Positions 1 to 12,115 of a stretch of DNA of 64,000 bases are shown one piece after another. The notes below the pieces were generated by a model. The model did no database searches. It had not been told where the DNA came from and worked only from the letters and a program-made list of their open reading frames with translations. The first letter of the stretch is position 1. Each line of letters opens with the position of its first letter. The translations under genes were made by a program, and so were the position numbers. The stretch is from Jackrogersella multiformis (taxonomy: Eukaryota; Ascomycota; Sordariomycetes; Xylariales; Hypoxylaceae), in NCBI GenBank assembly GCA_902806575.1, contig CADCXD010000004.1, positions 3,162,001-3,226,000 on the forward strand, given 5' to 3'.

Positions 1-201
1 TAGTTCGATCACGTCGAAGTTGCTCTCACCCAAGTCCTCCTTAATTCTCCAGTCTTCAAGTTCGTAGTTGTACAGGTGCTCCAATCCGTCTTTGCTGACT
101 CCATTTTTGATAACATTGACAGCGGCGATTGATGGCAGCTTATCCGAATACGGCTTGTCAGCCGGAGAGCAGAGCTGGGTCTTGTCCGCGCTGGTCGCCA
201 T
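1..201 (-). CDS. 5' end of an unrecognised protein-coding gene (cut by window edge)
   Basis: An open frame of 67 codons begins at the ATG whose complement is 199-201 and runs to the left edge without a stop. It encodes a hydrophilic N-terminus (MATSADKTQLCSPADKPYSD, then a stretch rich in Asn, Glu and Asp). No signal peptide, membrane segment or recognised motif is visible. Codon use looks coding and no intron is needed. I cannot name the product; the rest of the gene lies outside the window. Confidence 0.55.
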   Translation of the reverse strand, partial: MATSADKTQLCSPADKPYSDKLPSIAAVNVIKNGVSKDGLEHLYNYELEDWRIKEDLGESNFDVIEL

Positions 202-2284
202 CTTGTACCGTGGCTAAATGGTCTCGTAAGAATAGGTGCTGAGTTGGATTGAACGATGCTAAAACATACCAGTGGTTCCTTATTGGGTGTATCGGTTTTT
301 TCACTCTTGTCAGTCTACCTCAACTTTCAGAGGCTGGCGAAGTAGATGAGAGAATGCCCTTGGTGTGAAAGAATCCAGATGGTGTGGCTAAAGTCGAGTG
401 TTGGGGGGTAGATTCACTTTCAAAAAAACCACGAAAGGAGAAAGGAAAGAAGCAAGCCCACCTACCTATTCTATGTTATGATTTTTACCTGAGTTGTGTG
501 GGCTTGTTTATTCGATTTACGATTTACTCGGCTTCGTCAGGAGCTTCTGTCGGGAGCTTTTTGTCGATACCGTGAACATGTTTTCAAAGCTCGTGGAGCG
601 TAGACTTGTGCCCCTTCCTCGATCATGAGAGGACATGAGCGTTTGTCGTCAACTAGGTTAGCTCGAAAGGGGTTTCCCAATGCCCCTGAACTCATACTGT
701 TTCCCCCCCCTAAATCCTAAGATTTCCAACTAACAGCTAACTACAAAATACAGTTACATATAAATAAAGCTATACACAGAGGTAATATACCTAGGTACAT
801 TTACTACAATCTTATGGAAACTCCTCAACATTCTGAGGTTCTACGTACTAGATTCGATCAAAGGTGAGCCTTCGAGTTGAACATCATATTTGACTACCTA
901 ACGTTAGGTAAGGAAGTAGGTATTCTTAAAAACGTACCTGAAAGAATCCACATAAATCAGACATAAAATCACACCGAGGAATCAACAAGGGAATTTAGAT
1001 CATTATCATATGCCGCAGTGTTATTAAAATAACTGAAATACTAAGGCTTTCTCTCCTGTGAAGGTTTTACATATATCAACTCAGAACAAGCTCTATATGC
1101 GATGTACCCCTAATGAGCTCCAAGAGGGCAGGTCAATCTTTACCGGTAGGTAATTCCTCGGAGTTTATAATATAAACCAACTACTAATATGGCCTATATA
1201 GCAATACCAATGTTACAGGAAATCTATATCTCTATGCTAATATTATTAAATATGGTACTTCCATGAAAATAAAACATCATCTAGTTTAGTATAATATCTT
1301 GCACTTCAAGATAAACTTAGAGATAGATTACATGGCACCGGCCTACTGAAGAAGCACACCAATCATACGTCACCCGAGTTCTGATTGGTTCTTGGCTCTA
1401 TATGGAGCTTACGTGATGCTATTTGCACTCTATCTATATGTTTCTAAATTACTAATAAGGTGCCCAAATGCTCTTAGGTTTTATTGTTAGTTCCAAGTAA
1501 TGAGAACCCTCTCTTGACAAATAGAAATTAGTTTTTCAAACAGCTGAGTCACCTTTCCTGATGCCCGGACACGTTAAACCTCACTTTAGGTAGCGATTTG
1601 CCCCTAAATAGTCGTACGTGTTTATTGTGGGTCATATGGCGAACAACAAAGCATGATTTGGCTCCTTCAAGTTTATAGTATTCTGGAATGAAGCCTATTG
1701 GTAACTTGTGGTTCTGGTCGTTTCAAATTCTACCAGTACCTGGGTGTATGTGTATGCTGGCGTGGATCGGCCGATTTGGCTTCACACGTAGACGCTGCCG
1801 TGGGTCTTGCACCAACAAGGCCGGAGACTCAACCGTCGAAATAATAGGGGCAGAATGCAGATAAACTACTGCGGACATATCATCCCCGGGGCTAATGCAA
1901 GATTTGTACAATCAGAATCTGATGTGGTTCTTACGTGTCCAATCTCACCAATGTCCAAATAGGAAGTAATTAGTTGTCAATTCCGATGCAAGATCACCTC
2001 CACCTATGGCCTCGTGTTGGCGGCCCATCCCATCACGTCCGAACACAACAGCTGATCAGACTTCGCCATCGCCAATAATTATACCAATTGGGTAGTGTTG
2101 TGGAGGCATCATAAATTATTCCCACTCTTGTTTATGTGGTGAAAAGCGCATCCAGCGAAGACCTGTCGTGGATAAAAAGGACTCTGTGGCCCCCCGTGAA
2201 GAATGTTGAATAATCAGTTCACTCTCACATCTCTTGTCTTTCAAACTTATCTTGAGAGGCATCAACCATCACATATCCGCCAAA
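202..2284. other. Intergenic, no supported gene
   Basis: About 2 kb of AT-rich DNA between the left-edge gene and the reductase. One TACCTAGGTA palindrome lies at 788-797. Short open frames here use non-ATG starts or show no recognisable protein. The last 200 bases form the reductase promoter and leader. Confidence 0.6.
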
Positions 2285-3595
2285 ATGGGTTCTATCGATT
2301 CATCGTACTACCCCCAGACGTCCAGCAATAGCTTGACTGGAAATGGCAACAGCCCATACTACCCCGAAGCGTCTGGCAACAGCTACACTGGCGGTAGCAT
2401 GGTTGGCCACAGCTCAACTGGCCATGGCATGCCTGGAAACAGCATGACTAGCTACAGCCCGGTTGGTAATAGCCAGGCTGGTAACAGTATGACTAGTTAC
2501 AGCCCGGCTAGCTACAGCCCGGCTGGTGGCCACAGCACGACCGGCCACAGCACAGCTGGAAACAGCATGGCTGGTTACAGCCAGAAGCAGGCCCCGACCA
2601 TGCCGACCATGAAGTTGAACGATGGAAACGAGATTCCCATGGTAAGTTTCAAGCAAACCCCAAGAATATCCGAACATGAGACTAACAACACGGGATTATA
2701 GCTCGCATTCGGTCTAGGCACGGCCTTCTATGACGGACAGTCGGAGCAGGTTCGCAACTCAGCGCTCAGGGCCATCCGGAATGGCTTCTACCACCTAGAC
2801 GCTGCTGAAGGTAAGCAATCCTAGATTACTCCTAGTCTTTCGACAAGCTCTGTTCCCGATGTAGAGTTTTGCTAACAGGACCTTGCAGTCTACGGAAACG
2901 AGAAGGAACTCGGCGCCGCCATCAGGCAGTCCGGCGTGCCCCGGTCGCAGCTCTTCATCACGACCAAGGTGTGGACGGTATCGACGACCGTGCGGGCCGC
3001 CTTCGACGCCTCGCTCGAGCGGCTCGGCCTCGAGTACGTCGACCTCTACCTGGTGAACTGGCCGCAGATCGCCGACAAGCCCGACCGCCTGCAGCAGATC
3101 TGGTCTGAGATGGAGTCCATCAAGGAGTCTGGCCGGGCCAGGTCCATCGGCGTGTCCAACTTCCTGCCGGAACACTTCGAGACGATCTTCCGGACGGCCA
3201 GGATCAAGCCGGCCATCAACCAGATCGAGTACCACACCTACCTGCAGCACGACAACCTGCTCGACTTCCACCGCCAACACAACATCGCCACGGCGGCGTA
3301 CTCGCCGCTCACAGCCATAACGAAGGCGCAGCCCGGCCCCGTCGACGAGACGCTCTTGTCGCTGGCCAGGAAGTACGGCGTGTCCGAGGCGGACATCCTA
3401 ATAAGATGGGTCGTCGACCAGGGCATCGTCGCAGTCACGACCAGCAGCAGCGAGGAGCGGGTGCAGAGCCTGAGAAGGAATCTGCCCTCGTTCAAGCTCA
3501 CGCCCCAGGAGGTCCAGGAGATCACTTACTTGGGAAAGCAGAAGCACTTCCGAGGGTTCTTCAACGACATCTTTGACTCTGGTGACAGGCGATAG
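2285..3595 (+). CDS. Aldo-keto reductase with Ser/Gly/Asn-rich N-terminal extension and altered catalytic tetrad
   Basis: Three exons, 2285-2641, 2702-2810 and 2889-3595, give 390 aa; donors are GTAAGT and GTAAGC. ATG 2285 is used because the in-frame codon upstream is TTG. Residues 1 to about 100 are low-complexity, with recurring GNSM, TSYSP and GHST units. From about residue 107 the protein is a classical (beta/alpha)8 NADPH-dependent aldo-keto reductase: LNDGNEIPM, HLDAAEVYGNE (Asp152, Tyr157), TTKVW (Lys182), then DLYLVNWP, IGVSNF and INQIEYH. At the catalytic His position (family DLYLxHWP) the protein has Asn212. Family members reduce carbonyls to alcohols in the cytosol. Loss of the His would be expected to weaken or change the chemistry; the substrate cannot be inferred. 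Exon 3 is much more GC-rich than the first two exons. The next gene is convergent. Confidence 0.88.
2330..2585 (+). repeat. Degenerate coding repeat in the reductase N-terminus
   Basis: Imperfect tandem units built around the words GGCAACAGC, AGCTACAGCCC and GGCCACAGC encode GNS, SYSP and GHS. The antisense strand is also open here, producing a spurious Ala/Val-rich frame. The array resembles a slippage-expanded segment fused to a conserved enzyme. Confidence 0.7.
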
Positions 3596-3903
3596 AGAGC
3601 ACAGGGATGAAGCTAGATTGTCGCTACACTTGAGGCAATAGAATGAGCCTGTATCTGCCTGTAGCAGATTGTGTTTGGTTCATGCGAGGTCGGGGCGGAT
3701 AGGTCATTACGGTCGGGTAACATCGCATTGGGTTTCCAGCTGGCTGGAATTGGGATCTAGCTCATTTACATAAACCTGCTCATCACAATATTAGCACCAA
3801 CATAGCCAAGGCTTCATCAGCTGAGGCCACCAAAAAAATAATTGTCCCATTTGCATCGTGAACACCAAGTCTTATTATCCTTACGATATCTAACATTGTG
3901 TGA
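3596..3903. other. Convergent intergenic spacer
   Basis: About 310 bases between two convergent genes. It should hold both polyadenylation regions. I see no further feature. Confidence 0.6.
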
Positions 3904-5212
3904 TCACATATCCTCGTCAGAGGCCGTTTCGTCGTCGTCAGCTGGCTTTGCCGCTGGGGTTGCGGGTTTCTTGTTCTTCATAAACGGTAAAACCCGCCGC
4001 GGCGGAGTCACTTGGTTCTCCTTCCGTGAACTACTAGGTTTAGAGATTTCTTTCGCCGACGTTGATGCCTGAGCGTTGTGCTTCGGGGTCGAGGTCTGGG
4101 TTCTCCGGGACTTAGCGGACTTAACTGGTGGTGGCGCTAGCTCGTCATCTGTGTCTGTTCCACTCGCGGTCTCGTCTGCTGTAGTGTCTCCATGGTCTTC
4201 CTCAACATCTGGAGGTGTGCTATCATCATCATCATCGTTATCCACCTTCTCCTCGACATCCATCTTCGCGAAACCATCATCACTACTTTCGGGCTCTTCC
4301 TTAACTTTCCGTTTCGAGGCACGGGATGCTTGAGCTACATGTTTTTGTATGCTCTGGCCGCCACTAACATTGGCTAGTTTCTCGGGGTCGACATTGGAAG
4401 ATGCTAGTAAGCGTTGCTGTTGCCGGATCTTGACTTTCTTCTCGTTCAGGAGGTCTCGAAACTTCTCAAGGAGTTGTGTTTCGTCCTCTTCCTTTATCCT
4501 GATAATTTCGTCCAGCTGATCTTTAAGCTCCTTGAGAGAATCCTCGACGGTTTGGACCTTGACAGTGGTGGCAGCTAGGTCCTCTTCTACCTTCTCTCGA
4601 TCTCCAATAGCCGAGACGCACCAATCAAAAGGAGATATCTCGGTCTTTTCATCTTCTTCTAGTTTAATAGACCCCAATCGTTGCTACAAGGTACCGTTAG
4701 CAGTGTAGCTGAAGGGAATGTGTCTAGAATAAGAGCACGTACCGTGATTCCCTGGATATTCTTCCGGAAAGAGAGAGAAACGGATGAGCCGTCCGAATGA
4801 ACGTCGGCTCTGATTTCGATATCAGATACCGAACGCCGGTTGACCAGGGTAGATATCAGGGTCTCTTCCCACTCCTCATGAGAGCAAGGGGCATTTGGAG
4901 TTTTGTAATCGGCGGCCCTCTTATGACGTACTATAGAGATAAAAATAGAGTTGTTTAGTTTCTCGGACTCTAAATATCGTGATGGCGCATGAATTTCGTA
5001 TACTAGGGGTTTGATCGGGCCGCATGATGCTAGGATCGCGCGACGATCCGCAGGGTTCAATGGGACTTACACTTCATCGTGAACACAGCTGTACTCTCCG
5101 AACCGACCAATTTTAGGTCCAACGGCCGTGACCCATTCGAAGACACCTCCAAGAGGAAGTACTCATTTTCCCTTCCCGAGATAGGGAAACGTGATATCGA
5201 GACTGCTGCCAT
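3904..5212 (-). CDS. lif1: XRCC4/Lif1-like DNA ligase IV accessory factor
   Basis: Three exons (complement of 5071-5212, 4743-4930 and 3904-4683) encode 369 aa; the ATG is the complement of 5210-5212. Introns have GTAAGT and GTACGT donors and keep frame. Residues 1-112 fit the XRCC4 globular head, ending in FRKNIQGIT followed by QRLGSIKL, which matches the family's FRLGSFNL-type strand. A long heptad-rich helix spans about 140-200 and contains LLNEKKVKIR (from Leu188), a signature shared with animal XRCC4. The C-terminal 170 residues are acidic, Ser/Lys-rich and probably disordered, with stretches such as KVDNDDDDDSTPP and the ending ASDEDM. Family role: a homodimeric scaffold that stabilises ligase IV and cooperates with XLF/Nej1 in nuclear non-homologous end joining. 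It is divergent from the Byr4-like gene. Confidence 0.85.
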
Positions 5213-6901
5213 GCTAGAGTACTAGGGAGGGATGAGCTAACAGCCGCAGAATAACACCGTTAGATATAGAGGAACGACGTAATGGTGCTTATTTACAAGC
5301 CCTGCTAGAAGTGCACTGTGAAGTAAGATGCAAATGGACCGAACGACTGAGATAGAGCTATCTCGTATCCTATTTTATATCCTGCGTATTCATTCAGATG
5401 GTATTCAAGATATTTTTGCCGTTATGTTGTCATAGCAGAGCGGATACGGTCAAAGCGAAGCATGAATTTCAGATTCTCAGAGATGCCTAGATGAGTTTTG
5501 AGGGACAATGATTGATATTGTGAGCTATAGAGAACGGAATTCGTAGGAAAAGACGTTTGGATTGAAGGTAACTGTCCGTTCGGCCAGGCAGCCGAGCTCT
5601 AGGGCTTAATCTCTAGGCTACCTTAGGTAGGTATGCAGGCTATGGTAACTTTCACAGGTCTGCTGGTTCCAATGAGCAAGTCCAATGCGAGATTGATGAA
5701 TTCGATGGATGGTTATGAAGATCCATGGATGCTGATGTTAGAGCCCTAGAGGGGAGGAGTACCTAGGTACATATGTACATCCATGGATGCCCTTAAGCAA
5801 GAACCTTGGAACCTTGGAACCTTAGAAGTGCACTGATTTATTGCCTGTCGGTACCTAAGTACAGCAATTAAAGTGTAATTCCTACCAGTTTTAATTGTTA
5901 GGCAGGTACATACTCCCCTGAAGAAGGCACCCAGAAAAATTCTTAGGAGGGGTAAACTAAAAACCGCGTTTCCAGGGATACGCGCTGCTATAGCGGGCTT
6001 TCTGCCGTGCGAAACCGCCTATTCAGTGAGCTTAATTGGTTAGATCTGTTATTGGAACCCTGTAGCCCTAAATATGGTCTGTGCATTCAGCCCCCCAGCC
6101 ACCTAAAATCAGAAAGTACCTAAGAAACTTCGCAGGCTTTTCCAACGATGTCCAACCTCCTAACATTTCTCTTCCCAACTTTCAGTACCTACACTCCACT
6201 TTCCACCTTTCTTCCAACTTCCAACTTCTACCTCTCAACTGAACCGCACTCACACACTGTCTTGGTCTGATAATTCAATCAATCAATCCAATTATTCAAT
6301 CTAGTCGATCCTTGCGATCAATCCAACTTCTTCAGTCTACCCTTGCGACAAATTTTCATCTGTGTGCGCATAGCACTACGAAATACCCTTGCGATCATAA
6401 TTGCGCGACGTGGTTTAGTTTTACCCTGCACCTAACACATCTTGGTTCTTGGTACCTGCGTAGGTACCTACCTAGGTAGTGTACCTTAACCTGACTTACC
6501 TTCCCTACACCTTCCCGATACAACCCACAACAACCCCCTTGTCTTTACTTTCGCCTTACTTTCTTCATAACCTTCCATCCTATCCAATCAATCGATTCCA
6601 CCTATTACCATTAAACTTTTCGCATTCGACAACATCGCCGCAAAAGTTTTCAAATTCTTCAATTGAGACTTTCATTATCTACGCAGTTTCGGAGTAGGTC
6701 ACGATCAACTACTGAGAGCATCTAAATGATGCGAGGAGCTGCGATCGATCATTGAGCAAGAGCATTGTTTTCGGACATTGACCTAGAGGACTCTGGTCAT
6801 CGTTACTTGGGATCTCGGATCTCAGCTCTTTCATATCTACCTTCTTCACATACACACATACCCTACCGAACTTACCTTCCCATCATCCTAACTACGTCGC
6901 A
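5213..6901. other. Divergent promoter region of lif1-like and byr4-like genes
   Basis: About 1.7 kb. The right part (about 6140-6680) is strongly pyrimidine-rich on the + strand, with many CTTCC and CAACTT words, as in long fungal 5' leaders. TACCTAGGTA occurs at 5760-5769 and 6469-6478, the latter inside a GGTACC-rich cluster at about 6451-6486. No gene is supported. Confidence 0.6.
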
Positions 6902-9900
6902 ATGTTTCCCCCTCCAGACCTTAAGCCGGAGGAGATGACTACTTTGGACAAGATCTATGCGCTCGAGTATGCCCTGTTTGAGAAACCTGAGATTATCAGA
7001 CGTCAAGCAGCAGAGGACGAGAAACGACAGCAGGCAGAGCTTCAGAAGATACAGGCTTACAGGGAGCATAACCGTATGGAGCTCCAGAAGCAACAACTTG
7101 CCAAGAGAGACAGCGGCGTCGAGGATTGGGATAACGATGACGACTTCATGATTGACAATGACGACCTCACTTTCCGAAGCAACTCTACCTCCGCGAACCC
7201 TCACCATCGTGACAGCCACTCTTCATTTCGATCCGATCGTGAGTCTCTACCTGGAAACGACGAGAGACAAGTTCATCTACCCGGCAACGACGAGAAGTCA
7301 ACATTAGACGCGATCGCTGCCGCCACTCATGCGGGAATCCCAATACCCACGAACGTGCCACTGTCTGCTTTGATGGGAGGTACCATCAAGAGACTTGGGG
7401 GAAGAAAGATGAAGAAGATCTTCCAAGAAGATTACGGCGACGACCTGGAATTTCCTCTTGCCAGCCCGCTTCGTCTCAAGCCTCGAGAAGGCGTAAACTA
7501 CCCCGAGTCGATAAGACAAGTTAGTGGATCTATGGACTTTAGTCCTACGAAGCAGGCAGCTCCTACTATCATCCAGGAGCTACTCCAAGAACAGATCTTG
7601 CCAAAGGGCTTAGCACCACCTATCAACTTAGATAACTTCCGAGATACCGATGATGACGACGATGTCTTTGGTGACGGCTCCGCAACTATTAAAGCTCCCA
7701 AATTACACCCTCAATCCAGACCTATTTCCCTTCTTACGCCACCTACACCTTCACCTCAGAAGAAGCGACACGACGATAGTTTCGAGGGCGAGTTGGAGCT
7801 ACCAACAGATGGGCTTTTGAAACTCACTAGAAGGATGGACATTCCCAAGACTCCTGCACTAAGTGCGAGTGAGGAGTTCGACTGGGGAGAAGGGAGCTTG
7901 GGAACTCGGTTCGGTGGTACAAAGCGAGATGCATTCTCGGCTCGCAGTTCCTCAGTCTCTGGCCTTAGTCCAAGTCTCGCTAGTTCTGTCACAGCTGAGA
8001 GTGAAGATGAAATCTTCGACGGCCTCATGATCCCCAATGGTCCTCTGGACCTAGGCGAGCGATTGAAACGACGAAAGCAAGATCCATCCCCAGAGAGATT
8101 ACCCGAGCAGCCTATGTCACATAAGCGAGCGCCATCGCCCAAAAACACAATCAAGCCTGCGGCAGATAATGAAGACCTTCTAGATGGTCTTGACCTGGGC
8201 GATGGTGATGTGTTCCGCTCTGTCAAATCAACGCTGCACCGTAATGTTAAGGTCAAGGAAACTCGACCGATCAGTCCCGCAAGACCGAAGACTTCGGTTT
8301 CCGTAACCTTTACCAATAAGCCGGTCATGTCAACCCCTGCTTCTCGTCTGCCACGACCCATGGCCAGTCACGAACGCACGCAGACCCAATCTTCGTTAGA
8401 GCCGGTCTCTGAAAGTGGTGGACCTATACCCACACGGCCGTCTCGAAGATCGCAATCACGTCTTGGCCATTCGACGCAATCTTCTATCTCAAGCGTCCAT
8501 ACACCCACTACGCCTTCCTCTACTCAGCAAATGCCATTTTCCACGCCGCGCAGAAGAGAACTAAACCAGAAGGCGTCGACAGGTGCCTTGCGCAGTGAGC
8601 CCACTACGACCAATGCGCAGTTGCTTCGATTGAAGCGCTCCCTCCCGGCCATGCGTCATACCCCAGCTTTAGTGAAGCCTATTACCTCGCGGTTCGACCG
8701 ACCGCCGTCTCGTACTGACTCACGAGTCGAATCAGGTCGACCTCAGTCTTCACTACGACCCAAGACTCCAGTTGACCGTGTTCGTACCGGTTATGAGACT
8801 AACGCAACGCAGTCGAGAAAGAACCCTTTCTTACCTGCTGGCGCATCGCAATCTCAATCACAACACGTGAGCACCAAGGGCACGCAGACGGTTCGCCCGT
8901 TCCGGCGCCATGATTCCGATCAAGGTCCAGAACTCCGACCCTTATCACGTTCCATCTCCCGTGCTGCGGCGAGATCACCAAGCCCAAGAAGGGCACGTAA
9001 CGAGAAGATGGCTACTGAGCCCGTGTGGCAGCAGATTAGCAAGCCGCGCCGCGTGCGACGCTTTGGCGATGGCCACGAGCTTGATTCATTTGACGATCTT
9101 CCAACTTCCGCACAGGCAGAGTCTAAGTATGTGAAACAACCAATCGCAAGTGGAAATAGAACGAACATCCGAAACAGGATTTACCAGAACGTCCTACTGG
9201 ATCGCAGCACACCGAGTCCTGTATCTCCATTCTCTCCTGCGAAGCTCGATTCTCTGCCTCACTTCGCACGAGATACTGCTGCGAGCCGCATCGCCAGGGA
9301 GGCGAGTCTCGCACAACGAACACCTAGTTCAGGACCTCTCGCACCTATTGCCAACCAACGAGTTGCCCAACTATCAGCTAGAATGAACTACGCGTCGCAT
9401 AGCTATAGTGCCTCCAGATCCAAGAAGTCTCAGAAGATTCCACAACAGAAACCACACTTGATCTCTAATCTGAGCTCGGCAAAGGAGACTAAAGGTATGC
9501 CTACCATCCCCGAGAACTCCCAATATCCCGAGATCCAGCAACCAAAGACACCTCCACATCCCCATACTACACAGGCATCTAGGCCTTCTCGGATCCCTCA
9601 GACTCCTGAGCGCCTTCAGAAGCTACAGAAGTCACAAGAGCCTCAGGCGCCCTTGACACCCCTATGTCGGACCCCCAAGGCGCCCGAGAGACTTCGTAAA
9701 CTACAGAATCCTCGGTCGCCTCCAAAGTCCCCCACACCTCAGAAGTCATCACAACCACCCACAAAGTCTCAGATGCTTAAGAAGCCGTTTGCACCTGTCA
9801 AGAAGTTACAGGTGTCTCCTAAGAAGATCAGTATCATCCCTGGTAAAACTCAGACGCCCAAGAAGTCGAAGGCGCCTGAGATAAGACAGCCAGCTAAGAT

Positions 9901-10657
9901 TACAGCGCCCAAGAAGCCGCGAGCTCCCGTTAAGGTTTAGAGAACCGAGACGAAGCAGAAGTCTAAGCAGTCTGGACAACACATTCAACCTGAGCAGTCT
10001 CGGAAGTTTTCTCCTCCCCACATTCCCCCACCTAAACATTCTCCAGATCACATTACTGACTCAGAGACTCTAGTTGTCAATGGCATGACGTATAACCCGG
10101 TCACCTTCCGCTGGGAAGGAAACGACAATGTACTCAACGCCTTCGATGTTCCGACTTCATCGCCAACAGCAGCGTCCCTCACCCCCCAAGCAACACGCGA
10201 CAGAGAGGGCTCAGCTTCGAGACCAGTGCTCATTACCAACATGACTGCCACTAAGGGTGTTAAGCGGGTTGGTGACATGATCTTCGACCCACAGAATATG
10301 TGCTGGCTAAAGGCGGACACCACTCCTCCTTCTGTATCTAATGACTCTATGGACGGCTTCAACGCTATGGACGATGACGACCCTTTCAAGGACATTCCAG
10401 ACCTCGAAGAGAAGGATAAGGACTCCAACTCAGGTGGTCATGGTCGCGGAAGCGACAAAAACGATGACTGGTTAGTAGGTGAAGAGTTCGATGTTGGACC
10501 CGAATTTATCAGACGTCAACACGAAGAAGAGACGCGATGGCGCCGAAAAGTCGGTCCCTGGGATACTGACCCAAATGCCACTCCCAACACTAGCACTGCA
10601 AATCAAAACCGAGTGGATATGCGATGGGCACTTCGACGTATGATCATGGAGCAATGA
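6902..10657 (+). CDS. byr4: Byr4/Bfa1-like mitotic-exit GAP subunit, interrupted by one in-frame TAG
   Basis: One frame runs from ATG 6902 to the stop at 10655-10657, 1251 codons, broken only by TAG at 9938-9940 (codon 1013). The N-terminus (MFPPPDLKPEEMTTLDKIYA) opens into a long Ser/Pro/Arg-rich region with acidic patches such as DTDDDDDVFGDG. A Pro/Lys-rich segment (about 900-1012) with repeated TPKAPE- and KKPRAP-like words precedes the stop. After it the same frame continues with the conserved C-terminal block GMTYNPVTFRWEGNDN, then KRVGDMIFDP, MCWLK and an EEFDVGPEFIRRQHEEE tail. In fission yeast Byr4 (budding yeast Bfa1) partners with Cdc16/Bub2 as the GAP for the Spg1/Tem1 GTPase at spindle pole bodies and restrains septation and mitotic exit. 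An in-frame 69-nt intron (GTTAAG at 9929, CAG ending 9997) would remove the stop, but its branch site is weak. Otherwise it is a nonsense allele, a sequencing error or readthrough. Confidence 0.78.
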
Positions 10658-12115
10658 TCATAGAGCATGGTCCATCAGGCATAACCGACATATTTCACAA
10701 CAAAACCTCACATACCCCTTTCCATTACGAACTAAGACTTACTCGATCACGACCTGCATATGATGCTTTTTTTATTTTGTTCAAGAGGCAGACAAGCACT
10801 TTTTAATGTGTAAGAGACGAGGGGATATTACCCCATTCACTTCTCTTCTGTTGTTTACACAGCTTGCCTGTTTATTAAGGGGATGATATGTACAATATTG
10901 CATGAAGCGGCAGTGGATTGCCCGCATTACGACAAAAATTACACGACACGCAACAATGCATTTGCACTAATAATGATTCCGACGGTGTAGCATATTCCCC
11001 GGTTTGGAGACCGAATTGAGCAAAAGGGGCATTGGAAGGGATTGGTCACCGGTGTGTTTACGACGGATAAGACATGATGGTTAAGACTTCACGACCTGTT
11101 ACGTTTAATGATTTTAAGATTTAAATATAGACAGCTGGCAGACGGACAAGGCAGCTTTGCCCAGTTCAGCTCGATAGACGATAGACAAGTCAGACTTGTT
11201 ATAATGCTATTAATTTTAAGAAGAAAACCCATCGAGGTGCCTAATAAGTATGCATGATGTGACGTAGGAATAGGAACCTCATTGACCCGGCACCAAAGCT
11301 CGCCGCGGTCGATAGCTTGACTATCCAAGCCATCGTCAATGACGAGATCGACCAGATCTCGCCCTCGCCGCACCCGGCTGTTAAACATCGTCAGCCATTC
11401 ATGGGAGCTCCCTTGACGCCGCTCGCAGCCGGCACGCAACGGGGAGGTGCCAAGTTGCAAATGAGGATAGACACGCTTTGCTGCGGTGGGAAGAAAAGTA
11501 CCTACCTAAGCATATGTATTAATGGACGATTAGCAGTCATGTTATCTCTCTTGTGAAAGCGCATATTCAGATAAAGTACCTAGGTATTGAAACGCGTGAT
11601 CTGTGAACCTGTATTTGAAATTAGATCCCTATCGGCGTATTATAGTAGAGTGGCTACGAGGGCCGGAACTTGAGGTTAGAAGATCCTCTCGCCCTCGATC
11701 GCCATTATTGTGATAATTCAAGGCTGCCCTTCGTGACGATGGGGGAATCATAGCACAATATGTGTAGTCGAACCGTATTCGCACGAAATCGCCTACCTAG
11801 GATCAAGAAAGTCCCTATCGTGGGGAGGTTGTTTCTATGTGTATTCCGAGGGATATAAGAACTTCCTCGGGATCTTTCGTCGTAGCAGTATATCGATACC
11901 TACCTAGGTACCTAGGTACCCAGGTAGTCACCCAGTAGCTAGGTATTCAACCAATTTTTTATAAGTAGGAGGCGTCTTTGAAGTCCGAAGCTATGTATGT
12001 GCCGTCGGGAACAGTGGTGAAAACTGAGATGTGGCCAAAGCTTCGATATTTTTACACCAGCAGCCCGGTGGGAGATATATACTTAAATAACAGTCATACA
12101 TCACATAAGGCAAAA
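10658..12115. other. Intergenic, no supported gene
   Basis: About 1.45 kb downstream of the Byr4-like gene. TACCTAGGTA occurs at 11577-11586 and as a double copy at 11901-11918. The remaining open frames are short and unrecognised. Confidence 0.55.
11898..11927. repeat. TACCTAGG/GGTACC palindrome cluster
   Basis: Two overlapping copies of TACCTAGGTA (11901-11910 and 11909-11918) with flanking GGTACC and CAGGTAG words form a nested palindrome. It belongs to the motif set scattered through non-coding DNA of the window. Confidence 0.75.

Noticed and set aside
2795..3280. 161-codon minus-strand frame across the reductase
   Set aside because: It is antisense to the catalytic core and spans a real intron.
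9843..9940. Intron with GTAAAA donor ending at the TAG of the Byr4-like gene
   Set aside because: Its length (98) is not a multiple of three, so removing it would put the conserved C-terminal block out of frame.
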